From contig CM018038.1 in NCBI GenBank assembly GCA_008638375.1, forward strand, positions 29,610,753-29,674,752: a stretch of 64,000 nt of DNA. Reading direction: 5' to 3'. A program made the translations under genes and the position numbers. The stretch is from Nyssa sinensis. Its lineage: Eukaryota; Streptophyta; Magnoliopsida; Cornales; Nyssaceae. Positions 35,788-47,723 of the stretch are shown here, in pieces; the stretch's first letter is position 1; the number at the start of each line of letters is the position of its first letter. The notes below the pieces were generated by a model. The model had not been told where the DNA came from, ran no database searches, and saw only the letters and a list, made by a program, of their open reading frames with translations.

Positions 35788-38303
35788 CTTTTATTACTCT
35801 CTCTCTCGGAGTCATCTTTTTAGTTACTTGACTATTTCCATTGTCCTTCATAATATGACTAGTTCTACATCTAGTCATTACGTTAGTTTTATTTGGCACT
35901 AAGTCGTGATTACTTTATCATTCATGTTTTCCCCAACTTCTGTTGGCGTTGTATGGAGTTTCTTGTGCCAAGTAAAAATATATAATACCTTGACCTTAGC
36001 TTTTCTATCAATTACTTTGGTATTGATCATAAAAAGTCAACGGTGTAACTAGAATACATAACTTTTATCGTTTAGAGTGTATTAGATTTCTCATTCAAGT
36101 ACTTTAGTCTTTACTAAGAATAAAGTCTTTAATTTACCAATTCTGCCTTGGATTTTATTACATGCATCGACTGCGTGATTTGGAATGTTACCCATTTGAG
36201 TCTCTTTTTGCCTATCAGACTCTGTTCGACTATTACAGACATCATATTTCCTCTTTGTATTCCTAGTGTCATATTTCTTTTTTTGTGTTCATAAATACCC
36301 TTTGGGTTACATGAGAATGATTTACTCACGTGCCCTTTGTATCACAACATTTCCTCATGGGAAGGGTAATTTTAGATTTATTCGTAATATTCATTCGCGA
36401 TTCTCAAGCACGTGTCCATTTCTAAGGGTTACTCAAGTTAGAGATTCATCAGTTTCCTTTCTTTTCATTGTATATATTTCATTGGCACACCCGTCTTTGT
36501 TTTTGAATTCATATGCTTTCATCTTTTTATGAATCAAGCCGGTTGAGGGAATCAATTCTTTCATTTCTTTCAATTTATCGGTCGGTATGAATGCCTTTTT
36601 ATTTCCTGCTCACGATTGAGCCTTTGTAGACTTTGATTTCTCATTTCTTTATAAAATAAAGTATAGCATTTATACTCAGTTCGTCTCTTCCTTAAGTCTT
36701 AACATATTTATTACTAGGCTTATTAAAATTTCATAGGGTAGTCTTTTACTTCCATCATCGTTTCATCATATGACAATCTATTTTTGAAAGTATTCTTAAT
36801 TATGATGTCATATTCAGTTCGCCTTGAACTTCCCACATCATTTTAACAGTTCAGATCTCAAAGTCTTATGACCTTTTAATTTAGTCATTATTTTTCTTTC
36901 TCTTACCATTTTCTCAAAATACATTTTCCCCCGCAATCGTTATTCAATTTTTATATATTTGTTCTCTTAGAGAATTTATTCAACCATATAAAGAGTTCCC
37001 CTACATTCTGTGTTTTCAAAGCCACGCTGTGAGGTGATTAATCTCATCTGTAATCAAAAATTTCATAGCATACTAGTTCTTATTTGTCTGCAAGTGCTAT
37101 TATTCACAATCCTGTCCATTCTGGACTTCATATCATATTTTAGTATTGTTTAAATCAATTTTTCATCCCATCATTTTATCGCCACATTTGACATTCAAAG
37201 TTTATCAAGATTCTGTCAAGTTTTTCCAACCATAGAAGTTCTCAATCTCCTTAATATCATAGATTTAGTTATTTTTACTTCTTACCCTAATCACAATTGT
37301 CCTCGTAATATTTCAAAGAATTATGTATTAGTTATTATAGTCATTGACTTCTCAGGCTTTTCTAAGCTCTTACTACAAGTTCAATTTCTTTGATCGTCAA
37401 ATCACATCAATCCTCACAGGTCATTCAAAGTCATTAATCATTTACCTTTTAGAATAGATTTAGCTAACTCAATAAAATACTGCGACAATTAGGTCATATC
37501 ACCTAGATCGACAAGATCTATTGAATTTTTCCAATGATCTTTATCATGCATCAACCTCCTCTTAGAATCATTACATTTCATCATGTTCACTCTAACAGTC
37601 TCGCCTATTCAATAATTATCTTCCGAGGCTTTATTTGTCTTTACCCTATCAAGGTCTATCTACGACTCATTCAAGAATCCTTACTTTTCTAACATATCCT
37701 CAATCCATCTGAAGTCTCAAACCCCACATGTCACTATCTATTTAGTCTTCCTTAAACTATCTCTTTTATAAATTTGTTATCAGATCATCGACTTCCCACG
37801 ATTTCACAATCTCAACTCTATGTCACCCAATGCACTAGCCAATTCATAGCTTAGATATCTAGAAATCATTAACCTCAATACTCGTATGATTCTTCCTAAA
37901 ATCTTTAACCTTTGTCTTTAAGAATACTATTATCTCCCAAAAATCACTATGCATTTGATCATTTCAAGCGCCCTAGAATTATCAATTTCAGTCATAGCAT
38001 AGTCTTTCCTAAAGACTATTAACCTTAGTGCCTAAACACGTTATTGTCTCCAAAAATTACTCAACCATTTAATCATCTAGGTCACTCAATAGTCCACAAA
38101 TCCAATTTTGGTATGATCTTTCCCAAAGAATCATTAACCTATAATTCTGATATAATCCTCTAATTATCAAGATCATCAATTTAGCTCATAAGCCTACTTT
38201 TGTCTCCGGAGAATTATTGATCATCTGATCATCTTAGTCACCCAAGAAACCTCAATTTCAATCATTTCCCCAAAGATCCTTAACCATTGCTCTGATACCA
38301 CTT
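35788..38303 (-). mobile_element. Non-coding interior of element B
   Basis: About 2.5 kb between the two LTRs, bounded on the right by a clear primer site. No gag, protease, integrase or RT motif in any frame; only short random ORFs. At 37,850-38,290 a degenerate 110-145 bp unit recurs ('TCTTTCCTAAAGACTATTAACC', 'TCTTTCCCAAAGAATCATTAACC'). This is the layout of a non-autonomous large retrotransposon derivative. Confidence 0.6.
38289..38300 (-). other. Primer-binding site of element B (tRNA-iMet type)
   Basis: The plus strand GCTCTGATACCA is the exact reverse of TGGTATCAGAGC, the plant initiator-Met primer site. It lies three bases from the LTR tip TGTCGCG at 38,304 and shows that element B reads on the minus strand. 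Confidence 0.85.
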
Positions 38304-40165
38304 TGTCGCGATCTGAAACCCACCCTATGCGAATTAGGGGCAACGACCGACACTGCCACTCAAACAAGCCGTAAAAAATCAAATGAATCGCATAAAATGA
38401 TAAATCATATCAATAAATCATAAAACATTTAATCATTTAATGCGAAAGTTACACCAAATGCAATTCATCTGATCATAAACCCAACTCCAATAACCATCAA
38501 TCAAATATCTCCAAGTATTATTTAGATCATCATGATTCACTAATCAAGTTTAACACCTCTACCTATGATACAACATTACAATTACCTATTATCTTACCAG
38601 CCTTACAAAGTACTCATTCAAATCATGACTTGGAGTTCTTATCATCAATATTGTTCAAATGCTAGCCATTAGCTCCACTAGTCGCCTCATTTTGTTTCTT
38701 CTATTATAGAGCTACCTGAAAAAAATAGATATAAATATGGAGTGAGATAACTTAGCTCAATAAGTAAATTTTCTCGCTCTTCCATAGGACAAGGATAGTC
38801 TAAAGAAAGATAAAAGACAATAGCAAAGGGTAATATCACAATAACACATCCAAAGAATAGAATGTCACAGTAGCTAATCACTAAATAAATAAATAAGTCT
38901 CAAACGCACATCCCATGGTAGAATAACAAAATCAAATATAGGGATTGGTCTGAACAACAAATAGCTGCCACAACAACATGATATCAATCCGAGTCCAAGG
39001 ATAGGCAAGCAAGCACATCATCAATCAAATCATAAATCAACAAATAAACCACGGACAGGCTCACGAGGTATATCTGAAATCAATAGTACAGCATCAACAT
39101 AGGCTTTCAAGCATATCAATGAGTCATGAGTGCAACATCAGAATATCAATAAAAGATATAAGATACTAACAAACTAGATGTTGACACACATATAGGGCCG
39201 GACATACTCTCATGAGTGCTTATCCAAACCCCTTCTCCCTGGAGATTACTGGATAGCACTAGAGTTCTGTACGTATAACATGTCCTTTATGGACTAGGTG
39301 TTGGGCTCACTCCCAATCACCGACCCATAGGTCCTCAAGCATCTAGTGAATCAGATGGACATTGTGACAGATCACAACTCCAGGCACTCAAATAATATCA
39401 TGATCATCATAATTCCATGGTTGATGTATATATTTATGGAATAACAAATTCTCAGCAGTGAAAGGCATAACAAATGTCCAATATCCAAGCAAGTATAGAA
39501 ATGACAGATAATCAAATAAGGATATCTACAATCAAGATTTCAACAAATCAACAGTAAAGAACAAGTATTAGATTATGAAGATCATCAACATCAGGCATGT
39601 GTAGATCACAAACTGGCATCATCAAGAAATAACTGTGACATGGCTAAGAGTACCACATGTTAGAGTTCGGGTTTACTTACATTGAGTTTTTAACAATGCA
39701 TTTCCATCCGGTTATCACAATAGTTTTTCCATAGCTCTCTTTCTATTTCCCGTCATTTGAATAGTCCTATAATCATGGATTAAAAATATATAATACATTG
39801 AATCAGTATTTATTTCATCTTTATACTTCTGGTAAACTTATTAAGTCCTAAGGATGTATTTGTCATTTTTTAGTTTGTTACCGAGTCTTATTGCCCTCAA
39901 AGAACGTTATCATCGAGTCCAGAATATTGAATATAATTAATTTTAGCTTTTCCGAATCTTAATTAGCTCATTTATAACTTATATTAAGCCTAGGGATATT
40001 TTCATAATTTTACGCTCTTACGTGTTATATTTTTTTAGTACCTTGTTTGCTAAAACGGACTTCACTGTTGAGTCCGAAATGCTCAAAAATATTGGGTTAC
40101 ACTATCTTTTTATTTTATTTGGTCATTGGAGCATTTTATTAAATTTAATTAATTTAATTCTTTTA

Positions 40166-40196
<31 letters not shown>

Positions 40197-41375
40197 TCAG
40201 CCCATATATGTCACGTGTGGAACAGTGGCATAGTAGTCACACACTTGAAGTTAAGTCTTACACACATACGCGATCATAGGTTGGACTCCCTGAAGCTACG
40301 GCCCCGCTATTTTTTCTTAATTTCCCTAAGCCAAAAAAGCGGACAAGCACTTAAACCACAAATAAGATATCCTAACCCCGCATAGGATATTAAATCAATC
40401 CCTTAACTCCGTAACCAAACATCCTATTTAGGCTTTAAATTAAACCCCAGAACTGCGCCGTTTCAACTTACCCATTGCACAGTCGGGTGGGTTCCAACCC
40501 GAACCTGAAACTGACCAGACCCAAAAAAATCAGCCTTCCCCGTTTTCCAACACTCCGATCTCCGGATTCTGCAAAATCTTTAATTTATAATTTATTTTTT
40601 TCTACTATTTTAAGGATGATTTTTTATCCTAAACAAGTCCCCATCAATATTATAACCCCTTAAAACATATTTTACCCCTTAACTCGCGGTGATCGGACGG
40701 TTTCCTTCGATTCACACTTTTCTGGCCACCATGAAATTTCACTATTTCTCCCTTATTTCAGCACCAAAATGGCTCATTTTTGAGCCATTGTATTCTACAG
40801 CTCAAGGGTTACAACTCCATGGCTTGAAAACGAAGCTTTGTTTTCATTTTCGGAATTGGCCGATTATTCCCTAAACCTGCAACTTGCTATTAAATTTTCA
40901 TTTCTAGGTGAAAATGTGCGATTTTTCCCTCTTGGTGATCCATTTCTTGCCTTGATTTGGTCCCCGATCACAAAACATCATTTGGTTCAAGTCAAAAGCT
41001 TGACCCAGTTTCAAGCTATTGTTAATGGTAGCCTAGCTCTTCCTAGGGTTTTTTCCTTACTTTCTTCCTTGTATTTTTTCATTAAAACTTCTAGTTTTTA
41101 ATAAAATAATGAATGAAATCTTTAAGGAAAGGTTTCATACATGTTTCACCTATGACTCAGATTTTATCTCTCTATAACTTCTCCATTTTTGGTCTCCCTC
41201 CTTCTAGTTTCTGTTTTCTCACACTCATCTCTCTTCCTACTCTCTCTTTAGCCGACTCTCTCTAGTCGGTTCTATCCTATTCACACAACACACATTCTAT
41301 ATCTTCCACCTGTCCCACATATATACACATACACACACACACACATACCTCACACAACAACTTACACATGTATAT
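38304..41375 (-). mobile_element. LTR B, right copy (5' LTR, truncated)
   Basis: Co-linear with 32,406-35,460 for about 3.07 kb, including the (AT)n at 40,173-40,195 and CA tract at 41,328-41,345. The match ends after 'CACATGTATATTTG' near 41,375, so the outer ~330 bp of this LTR are missing. No gene. Confidence 0.8.
40225..40290 (+). other. tRNA-like A-box/B-box module in LTR B (right)
   Basis: TGGCATAGTAGT (40,225-40,236) and AGGTTGGACTCCC (40,278-40,290), at the same place as in the left LTR. The two copies have diverged mainly in and near the B box. Confidence 0.5.
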
Positions 41376-41926
41376 TTGAAAGACGATTTTTTATGGAGAG
41401 CGCGATGCAATAGGGAAAACCAGCGTCCGCTGCATACGCTAGAAGTAGCTTCTAGAAAGAGACACTTAGAGCACAACTTCTAAGAGGAGCACGTCACTAT
41501 CTGGTACTACATCTAGCTAGCAAGTGGTCAATATCTAACATAGCTTACGTCTCCTCTACCAAAGTCAATGATAACTGGCCGTTAATTTATGAGTAATTCT
41601 AGTCTTACCTTCATATTTTACCAAGAGTGTTTACCTTCATGAGTTGGCAGTGTTAATTTATTATTACTATACAGTCTTTAGGGTGTGGAAGCTCACACTA
41701 GATAACGTTAAAGAGCTGAATCACCCCTGCCTCTCAGCCGCACTGAGCATGATGGTCTACAAATTATACCATCTGATTCAATTACATCCTTTGAGCAGGG
41801 ATCAGTGTTCGGTGTTTCATCAGTCTAATAATCTAGCAAGTACCAAAACTTGTGGTCCACCAAGAATATCCAAGTCATCCGACTGGGTTGATTATAGTCT
41901 TCTTGTTGATTACATCAAATAGGTTC
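41376..41926. other. Unassigned DNA between LTR B and the Tat element
   Basis: Less repetitive than its surroundings and of higher complexity. Together with 52,646 onward it formed the target of the Tat insertion (GGTTC). A + strand open stretch at 41,644-41,922 (93 codons, ending ...VDYSLLVDYIK) has no family I recognise and could be chance. Possibly low-copy host sequence. Confidence 0.4.
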
Positions 41927-42484
41927 TGATGCGACACTTTTTGGTCGGTAAGGGCTCTGAACTCCGTTACTTGAGAAGCACTCAAAGAAAAGGATCAGAG
42001 GGCCACCGATTGGCTCCGGCGGTAGCCGCTCCGATGCTTAAGTCAATAAAACTGAATTGAAAGACTGTAATGTAAACCAAAGAATGAGCATGAATCTAAA
42101 GCGTACCTCTAGGATTTAATTTATAGGCTGTGGCTTTCCTAAATTGATTAGGATTTGGAGCCATGAATGTAGGGATTTGATCATCGGAGAATGGCGGTTA
42201 CCATGTTAGACACTGCGCTTGATAGATATCCGTGGATGGCAGTTTCCTTATTGATGAATGTTTCCTTTTCCTTAGCTCGGTAGGATATTTAAGGCTATGA
42301 TGAGCTTTGAACCCCAAATGATGCTCTGAAGGCCTTATGCTCAACCCTATGTGCTCTGAAGGATGATCACCTAAGCCTACTTTAAATGGGTGATTGTATG
42401 TGTCTGCTCTAAATGGCTGAGCTTTAATTGGTCTGTAGTCACACGTGTCACATAGAGACTGGTCTGTCATTTTATGGTATATCA
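41927..42484 (-). repeat. 3' LTR of the Tat element (558 bp)
   Basis: On the minus strand it begins TGATATACC and ends GTCGCATCA. A TATA-like CCTATAAATTAAAT (minus) is near 42,110-42,125. Direct partner of 52,082-52,640. Confidence 0.95.
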
Positions 42485-42506
42485 GTTACTCCCCCCCCCC
42501 AAGCCC
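42485..42506 (-). other. Polypurine tract of the Tat element
   Basis: Minus strand GGGCTT, ten G, AGTAAC immediately before the LTR's TGATAT. Position and purine content fit the plus-strand priming site. The C10 run on the + strand is part of it. Confidence 0.85.
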
Positions 42507-42928
42507 TAGTTCGAACTCAATGTGTAACTAGGGCTACGTGCTTCCGAAAAGCCATGCGTCCTGTTTTTCTGATTTCCAAGGTGACTACTGGTGCACCATT
42601 TATTGCGCAGCCGACACTTAGGGCTTTTGAGGCCATCATTGCCCTTAACCGTCATGGCGGTTTAGCTTGGTGGGCCCCAATTTCTGAAAACGTAATAAAG
42701 AGGAGGAGGGGGTTTGCATGCCCTTTCCTTCGCCATTTTCACTGTAGAGAAGTAGAAATATACTGCCATTGCTAAATCAATAAAGTTTGAAAAGCCCTTG
42801 TCATCCGAACTCCTTATTTCTGGTTGTTTTCAAGTTCATTTTCCTTCATCTCTGCTTATTTTTAGTTTTTCTCCCTTACTATTCTTCCCCATTTCTACTT
42901 CTTCTCTTTATTTTATAATTTTTTACCA

Positions 42929-44932
42929 ATGTCGGCATCCACTGCTTCCTCTGGTGTCAAAGATGGCATGGGAGGTTCTTCGAAAACTTTTGTGTCTTCC
43001 CAATCCCAAACTATAAGGAATGGTTCTACCGGAAATAGATTGGTAGGATCCCCTTCTAGTTCAGAGGTTAGGATTTTAGACGACTTCATAGAACCTAGGA
43101 ATAACAAGAGAACAGCTTCGGGCAAACCCCCACAAAAGGAGGAGGGGGAGAGTGCCATCACTCAAGGCATGATTGATGAACTAAGGAAGAGGTGTAACTT
43201 CCCCTCAAATGTCACCTGTAGAGTATCGAGTCCATTAGGTCACCCTTCCAATGTCCAAGAGGGAGAAATTTGCGTCTATCTTGCTTGGTTTGATATGGGG
43301 CTAAGGCTCACCCTTCTTGACTTATTTAGGCAATTTTCATTTGATTCAACATTTTCCCTGCCGACCTTACCCTTAATAGTTGGAGGCAACTGCTTAGGGT
43401 TCATAGTTCTAGGTCATCTCAACGATGTAGAAATAACCCTAGAATTGATCTGTAGCAAAATGGATCTTAAGTACATGAAGGTCGGAAGGCCTCTTCTACA
43501 TGTCCTTTGATAGGGGGTTCAGACCTCTCTCCTTTGTACCTGACTTCTAACAAAACCTGGAAGAAGTGGTACTTCTTCGTAGGAGGAGGATGAGAGATGG
43601 AAGACTTTGAAGACTAGCTCTCAACAGTCCCTCAAAGTACGGGGTTTAAGGGTGAGACGCCTTTTTCTTGTGTCAATTCTGCTTCTATCTATGTTTTTTC
43701 TTCTGAACTGCTCAATTAACCATTGCCTTTGTGCCTTCTGTGCAGACAAGAGTGCTTGGAAGATGTCAATTTTCTCAATTGATCTTCAAGACAAGTACCG
43801 CAGGCTCCTTTAGACCAAGAACAGGGATTTCTAGGGTCATTCTTACGTCTAAAAATTTGATGGCCCCTGTCCAGGACAAAGACTAGGCAAAAAGCCTCCG
43901 AGGCAAGGACCAAGCAGAGAGCTTCTATGACAAGGACAGCGGTAGAAGGTCTAAAGAAGTATTTAATGGGCAGATGGGCTCCTGTGAAGAGGAAGGTTGT
44001 GGGACCTTCTTCTCCTGTTGGTCCTTCTCAAGCTAAGAAGAGGAAGCCCCTAACTGACCCTTCTACCTCTGCGCTACCCAGAAAGGGCATTGTCATTAGA
44101 GAGCCTATTCTTAGGCTTGCTCCTGCCCCCACCCTTGAAGTCCAGAGGAAGGGAAAGGTGAGGATGACAGTTGACCTTCTTTGCTACCCGATGGTTATAA
44201 GGCCGCAATGCAGGCCATAGACAGATTTTGCATGGAAGCTCCCCTGAGGTAGAAGGGGCAGAGCACTTAGCAGGCCATCACTGAAGTGATGAGCTTCCAG
44301 ATGAAGGTAACCATCGTACCATCTTTCTTTGCTCTTTTATTCTGTTTCTTGTTCTGATCTATCTGTTTGTTGCTCTATAGACCATGCATCGCCTAGCTAG
44401 CCCTTGATGAGCTTCCAGATGAAGGTAACCACCGTACCATCTTTCTTTGCTCTTTTATTCTGTTTCTTGTTCTGATCTATCTGTTTGTTGCTCTATATAC
44501 CATGCATCGCCTAGCTGCCCTGATGAAGTCTGCATTGGATCCGTTGGCCTTGGAAAAACTTCAAGATGATTTGGACGAGGCCAGACTCTAGCTCGGGACA
44601 GCCTAATCAAATGCCTCAGCTATAGAAGAGAAGGCTTAAGGAGGTGAGCAATTCCCTTCTCCATCATGGAGTCCGAAAGGGATTCCCTTATCCGGGAGTT
44701 GAAGGCGCTTAGGAAAGAGAATAATGATCTTCGAGCCTCTGTTGCTCAGAAGGTTAAGGAAACCAAGGCTGTGACTGAAGCAGCAATGAAGGCTGAGGTC
44801 GAGGGAATGGGTGAGGAGCTCATGCAGCACGGCTATGACTCCTTTAAATCCAAGATCCTTGCCAAATTTCCAGATTTTGACTTGTCAGCCATTGAAGATA
44901 ATGATGATGATTTAGCTAGCCCTCTAGTGTAG
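42929..44932 (+). pseudogene. Antisense ORF of the Tat element (gypsy-type transposase-28-like), broken
   Basis: Lies opposite to gag-pol, between integrase and 3' LTR. ATG at 42,929 opens 193 codons: a Ser-rich N-terminus, then EICVYLAWFDMGLRLTLLD (about residues 112-130) and a GGNCLGFIVL stretch, reminiscent of the 'putative gypsy-type transposon' domain of plant antisense ORFs (as in maize Grande gene 23). A stop ends it at 43,510. Further pieces follow: 43,743-44,220 (basic, KKRK-rich) and 44,666-44,932, a predicted coiled coil (RDSLIRELKALRKENNDLRA) ending in an acidic tail after FPDFDLSAIEDNDDD. GT-AG intron-like gaps at 43,652-43,745 and 44,307-44,380 suggest a spliced transcript. Function of the family is unknown; domain assignment is from memory of motifs. 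Confidence 0.65.
44287..44522 (+). repeat. 118-bp tandem duplication across an antisense-ORF intron
   Basis: TGATGAGCTTCCAGATGAAG starts both 44,287 and 44,405. Each copy holds a GTAACC donor and a pyrimidine-rich intron; the first ends in CTCTATAG|ACC, whereas the second reads CTCTATATACC, so its AG acceptor is lost. Only about five differences are seen between copies, so this is recent relative to the LTRs or has been converted. Confidence 0.85.
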
Positions 44933-45703
44933 GAGATAAACTTTTGTATTCCTGAACTGATGTACTTGAACATTTTTATCAACGGAATTAACTTTCTTCT
45001 TGGGCTTTGTGTATTTTTATTCTTTTGAGCCGCAATACTTATAAATTCTGAGGATTGCTGTAAATGACAAGCACTGACTCAAATTATTGTCGCTTTTATA
45101 ATGTATGCTCGGGCTCCAGCCCTTTAAACTTGTAATTAGTATAAGGAGAGATGTTCACGAGCTAAGTGCATTGCAGACCAACCTTTTAACTGATTATGAT
45201 CAGAAGTTGTCGTTCGAGCAGAGCATCTTGAACAGTTGAATCAGAACTTGTTCTGAGTAGCTTGAGTAAGAAGACTTGCAAAGATTATGATCTGTGGGAT
45301 GCCTTATGATAACAAACCGTCCATAGTAAGAATTTGTGTCCACCAAGACTTAACTGTTGATCCGTGAAGCTTGTAATGATAATTGAGCTAATCTTTCATA
45401 AGCAAGGTCTGTCCACCAGATAATAACTAGGGTAAGTAGACTAACAGTAATTGAATTGATCAAAACCTTTGCTCGTAACATCAAAAGAGTAAACAACATG
45501 TCTCCCAAAAACAAATCTTCTTTTATTATGGCAGATAAGGTCTGAATAGGAAGCTTCGTAGTAACTGAATCAGAATTGGTAGTTACGCATATGTATTCTG
45601 TCTTTAGTATAAGGAGTAACTGAGCAGGTTCATCCTTGTACAGAGATGGTTCAGACCTGTATCACTTGTACAAGCTGCAAGGTTTTTAGGGGTCTGTACT
45701 TTA
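44933..45703. other. Non-coding spacer of the Tat element
   Basis: Follows the antisense ORF stop. It holds several 'CTTGTA/GAAC' rich stretches and 'GGTTCAGACC' words leading into the tandem array, but no ORF or known motif. Confidence 0.5.
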
Positions 45704-46219
45704 CGATGGACCAGACCAGGAGGTCTGTGCGTTGAATGGACTAGACCTGGGGGGTCTGTACATTGAGATGAACCAGACCAAGGGGTCTGTGCATTGAGAT
45801 GAACCAGGCCTAAAGGGCTTGTAGTGAATACAAGGCTTTAGAGGTCAATCCGATGGACCAGACCTAGGGGTCTATGTATTGAAAGGACTAGGCTTGAAGG
45901 ACTAGTAATGGATACAAGGCTTCAAGGGTCAATACGATGGCCCAAACCTAAGGGTCTGTGCATTGAAAAAACTAGGTCTGAAGGACTTGTAACGGATACA
46001 AGGCTTTAGGGGTCAATACGATGGACCAGACTTGGGGGTTTGTGCATTGAAAGGACCAGGCCTGAAGGACTTATAATGGATACAAGGCTTCAAGGGTCAA
46101 TACGATAAACCAGACCTAGGGGTCTATGTATTAAAAGGACCAGGCTTGAAGGACTTGTAATGGATATAAGGCTTCAAGGGGTCAATACGATGGAGCAGAC
46201 TTGGGGGTCTGTGCATTGA
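45704..46219. repeat. 84-bp tandem array in the Tat 3' region
   Basis: Anchor CGATGG or CGATAA at 45,851, 45,935, 46,019, 46,103 and 46,188, giving periods 84, 84, 84 and 85. Units carry 'CCAGACCTAGGGGTCT', 'GACCAGGCCTGAAGGACTT' and 'GATACAAGGCTTCAAGGGTC'. The part before 45,851 uses shorter sub-units of about 40-50 bp. It lies between convergent integrase and antisense ORF. Confidence 0.9.
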
Positions 46220-46367
46220 GGTGGATATTTTTCTGAAGGTATCGTGATAAGATAGAAGAGCTTTATTGATAATATTTTTGTAAATGTTCTACATTCCAAG
46301 GCCTGGGTATAGGTTTCCTAGTTATGTTTTCTAACCAATATGTGGTAGGTCTGACAATTTTTGTTAC

Positions 46368-47640
46368 CTAGTAAGGACCCTCCCAGTTGGGCGAAAGCTT
46401 TTCCATAGTAGGATATTTGGTATTTGGGAACACCCTTCTCAGGACAAGATCTCCAATCTGAAAGCTGATAGGTTTTAGCCCTAGTTTAGAGTTATTGGTC
46501 ATCTTGTGTTGATATGCTTTCATCCTGATCCTGGCTTGATCCCTCTTTTCTTCAAGTAAGTCCAAGTTTTCTACAAGTTGCTGAACATTGCTCCCTTGGT
46601 CGAAAGCTTCAGCCCTCAGGGTAGGCATACCGATCTCAACAAGAATTACCGCTTCGGTACCATAGGCAAGTGAGAAGGGAGTTTCAGAGGTAGGTGTTCT
46701 TTTGGGGTTTTGTAGGCCCAAAGAACTCCAGGGAGTTCTTCAACCCATCTTCTCTTGGCTTCTTCCAACCTCTTCTTAAGGGCATCAAGGATTGTTCAGT
46801 TGGTGACCTTTGCTTGCCCGTTGGCTTAGGAGATGGCCTGGAGAGGCAAAATGTTGACTAATGTGCAAGTCTTGACAGAATTTCTTGAAAATTTGCTAGT
46901 AAACTGTGTACCATTGTCTGAGATGATAACGCGTGGTATGTCGAACGTGCAGACTATGTTCTTTCAAGTGAAGTTCTTGACTTCTTTCTCTATAATGTGT
47001 ATTAGGGGCTCTGCCTCTACCTAATTGGAGAAATAGTCAATGGCCACTAAGAGGTATCTCTTGTTTGGTGTGGCTTTTGGCAATAGGCCTATGATATCCA
47101 TTCCCTACTAAGCAAAGGGTCATGAACTGGTGATAGGAATGAGCTCATGGTGGGGTTAGTGTTGGTAGGTAGTGAACCGTTGGCAGTTTGTCATACCTCT
47201 GGACGTACTTTTTCGCTTGCTTCAACATGCTTCGACCAATAGTAGCCCTGTGTTAAAGCTCGGTGGGCTATAGTTCTGCCTCCATTGTGGTTTCCATAAA
47301 TTTCTTCGTGTATTTCAGCCAAGATATACTTGGATTCTTCTGGAGTTAAACACCTTAGTAAGGGTTGAGAATAGGATCTTCTATAAAAGCTTCCCGTTAA
47401 AGATCAGGTACCGAGCTGCCTTGATTCGAATCCTTCTGGCTTTGTTCTTGTCTTCTGGAAGAAGCCCTCCTTCTAGGTATTGAAGGATGGGAGTCATCTA
47501 GCTATGGGTTTGCTCTGTAGCTTGGGCAATTTGGACCTCTTTTATGCTTGGCTCTAATTGATGGGAGATTTTCAACGTGGATTCTCCTTCGGCCTTAAGG
47601 TGGGAGGCCATATTGGCCAATGCATCAGCCTTGGAGTTCT
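46368..47640 (-). pseudogene. Tat integrase remnant
   Basis: The C-terminal 117 residues are open at 46,368-46,721: TSETPFSLAYGTEAVILVEIG, then GDLVLRRVFPNTK and KLSPNWEGPY, hallmarks of the Gypsy integrase core end and C-terminal domain. Farther upstream, an N-terminal EIHEEIYGNHNGGRT zinc-binding remnant is visible near 47,280-47,320 and a YYW motif near 47,235. The catalytic core between them is spread over several frames with stops. It would have inserted element cDNA; now inactive. Confidence 0.85.
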
Positions 47641-47723
47641 AACCTCTTTCAATTTTCTGGATTGTGAATTTTTGGAAGGATTGCTTCAATAATTTCACTA
47701 GTTTTGAATACCGGAGCATTCTG

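Noticed and set aside
41644..41922. Host protein-coding exon of 93 codons
   Set aside because: No recognised motif and no splice context I could defend; kept only as an open question.
44287..44522. Attachment-site or recombinase target
   Set aside because: The direct duplication has no associated recombinase and is explained by tandem duplication within the Tat element.
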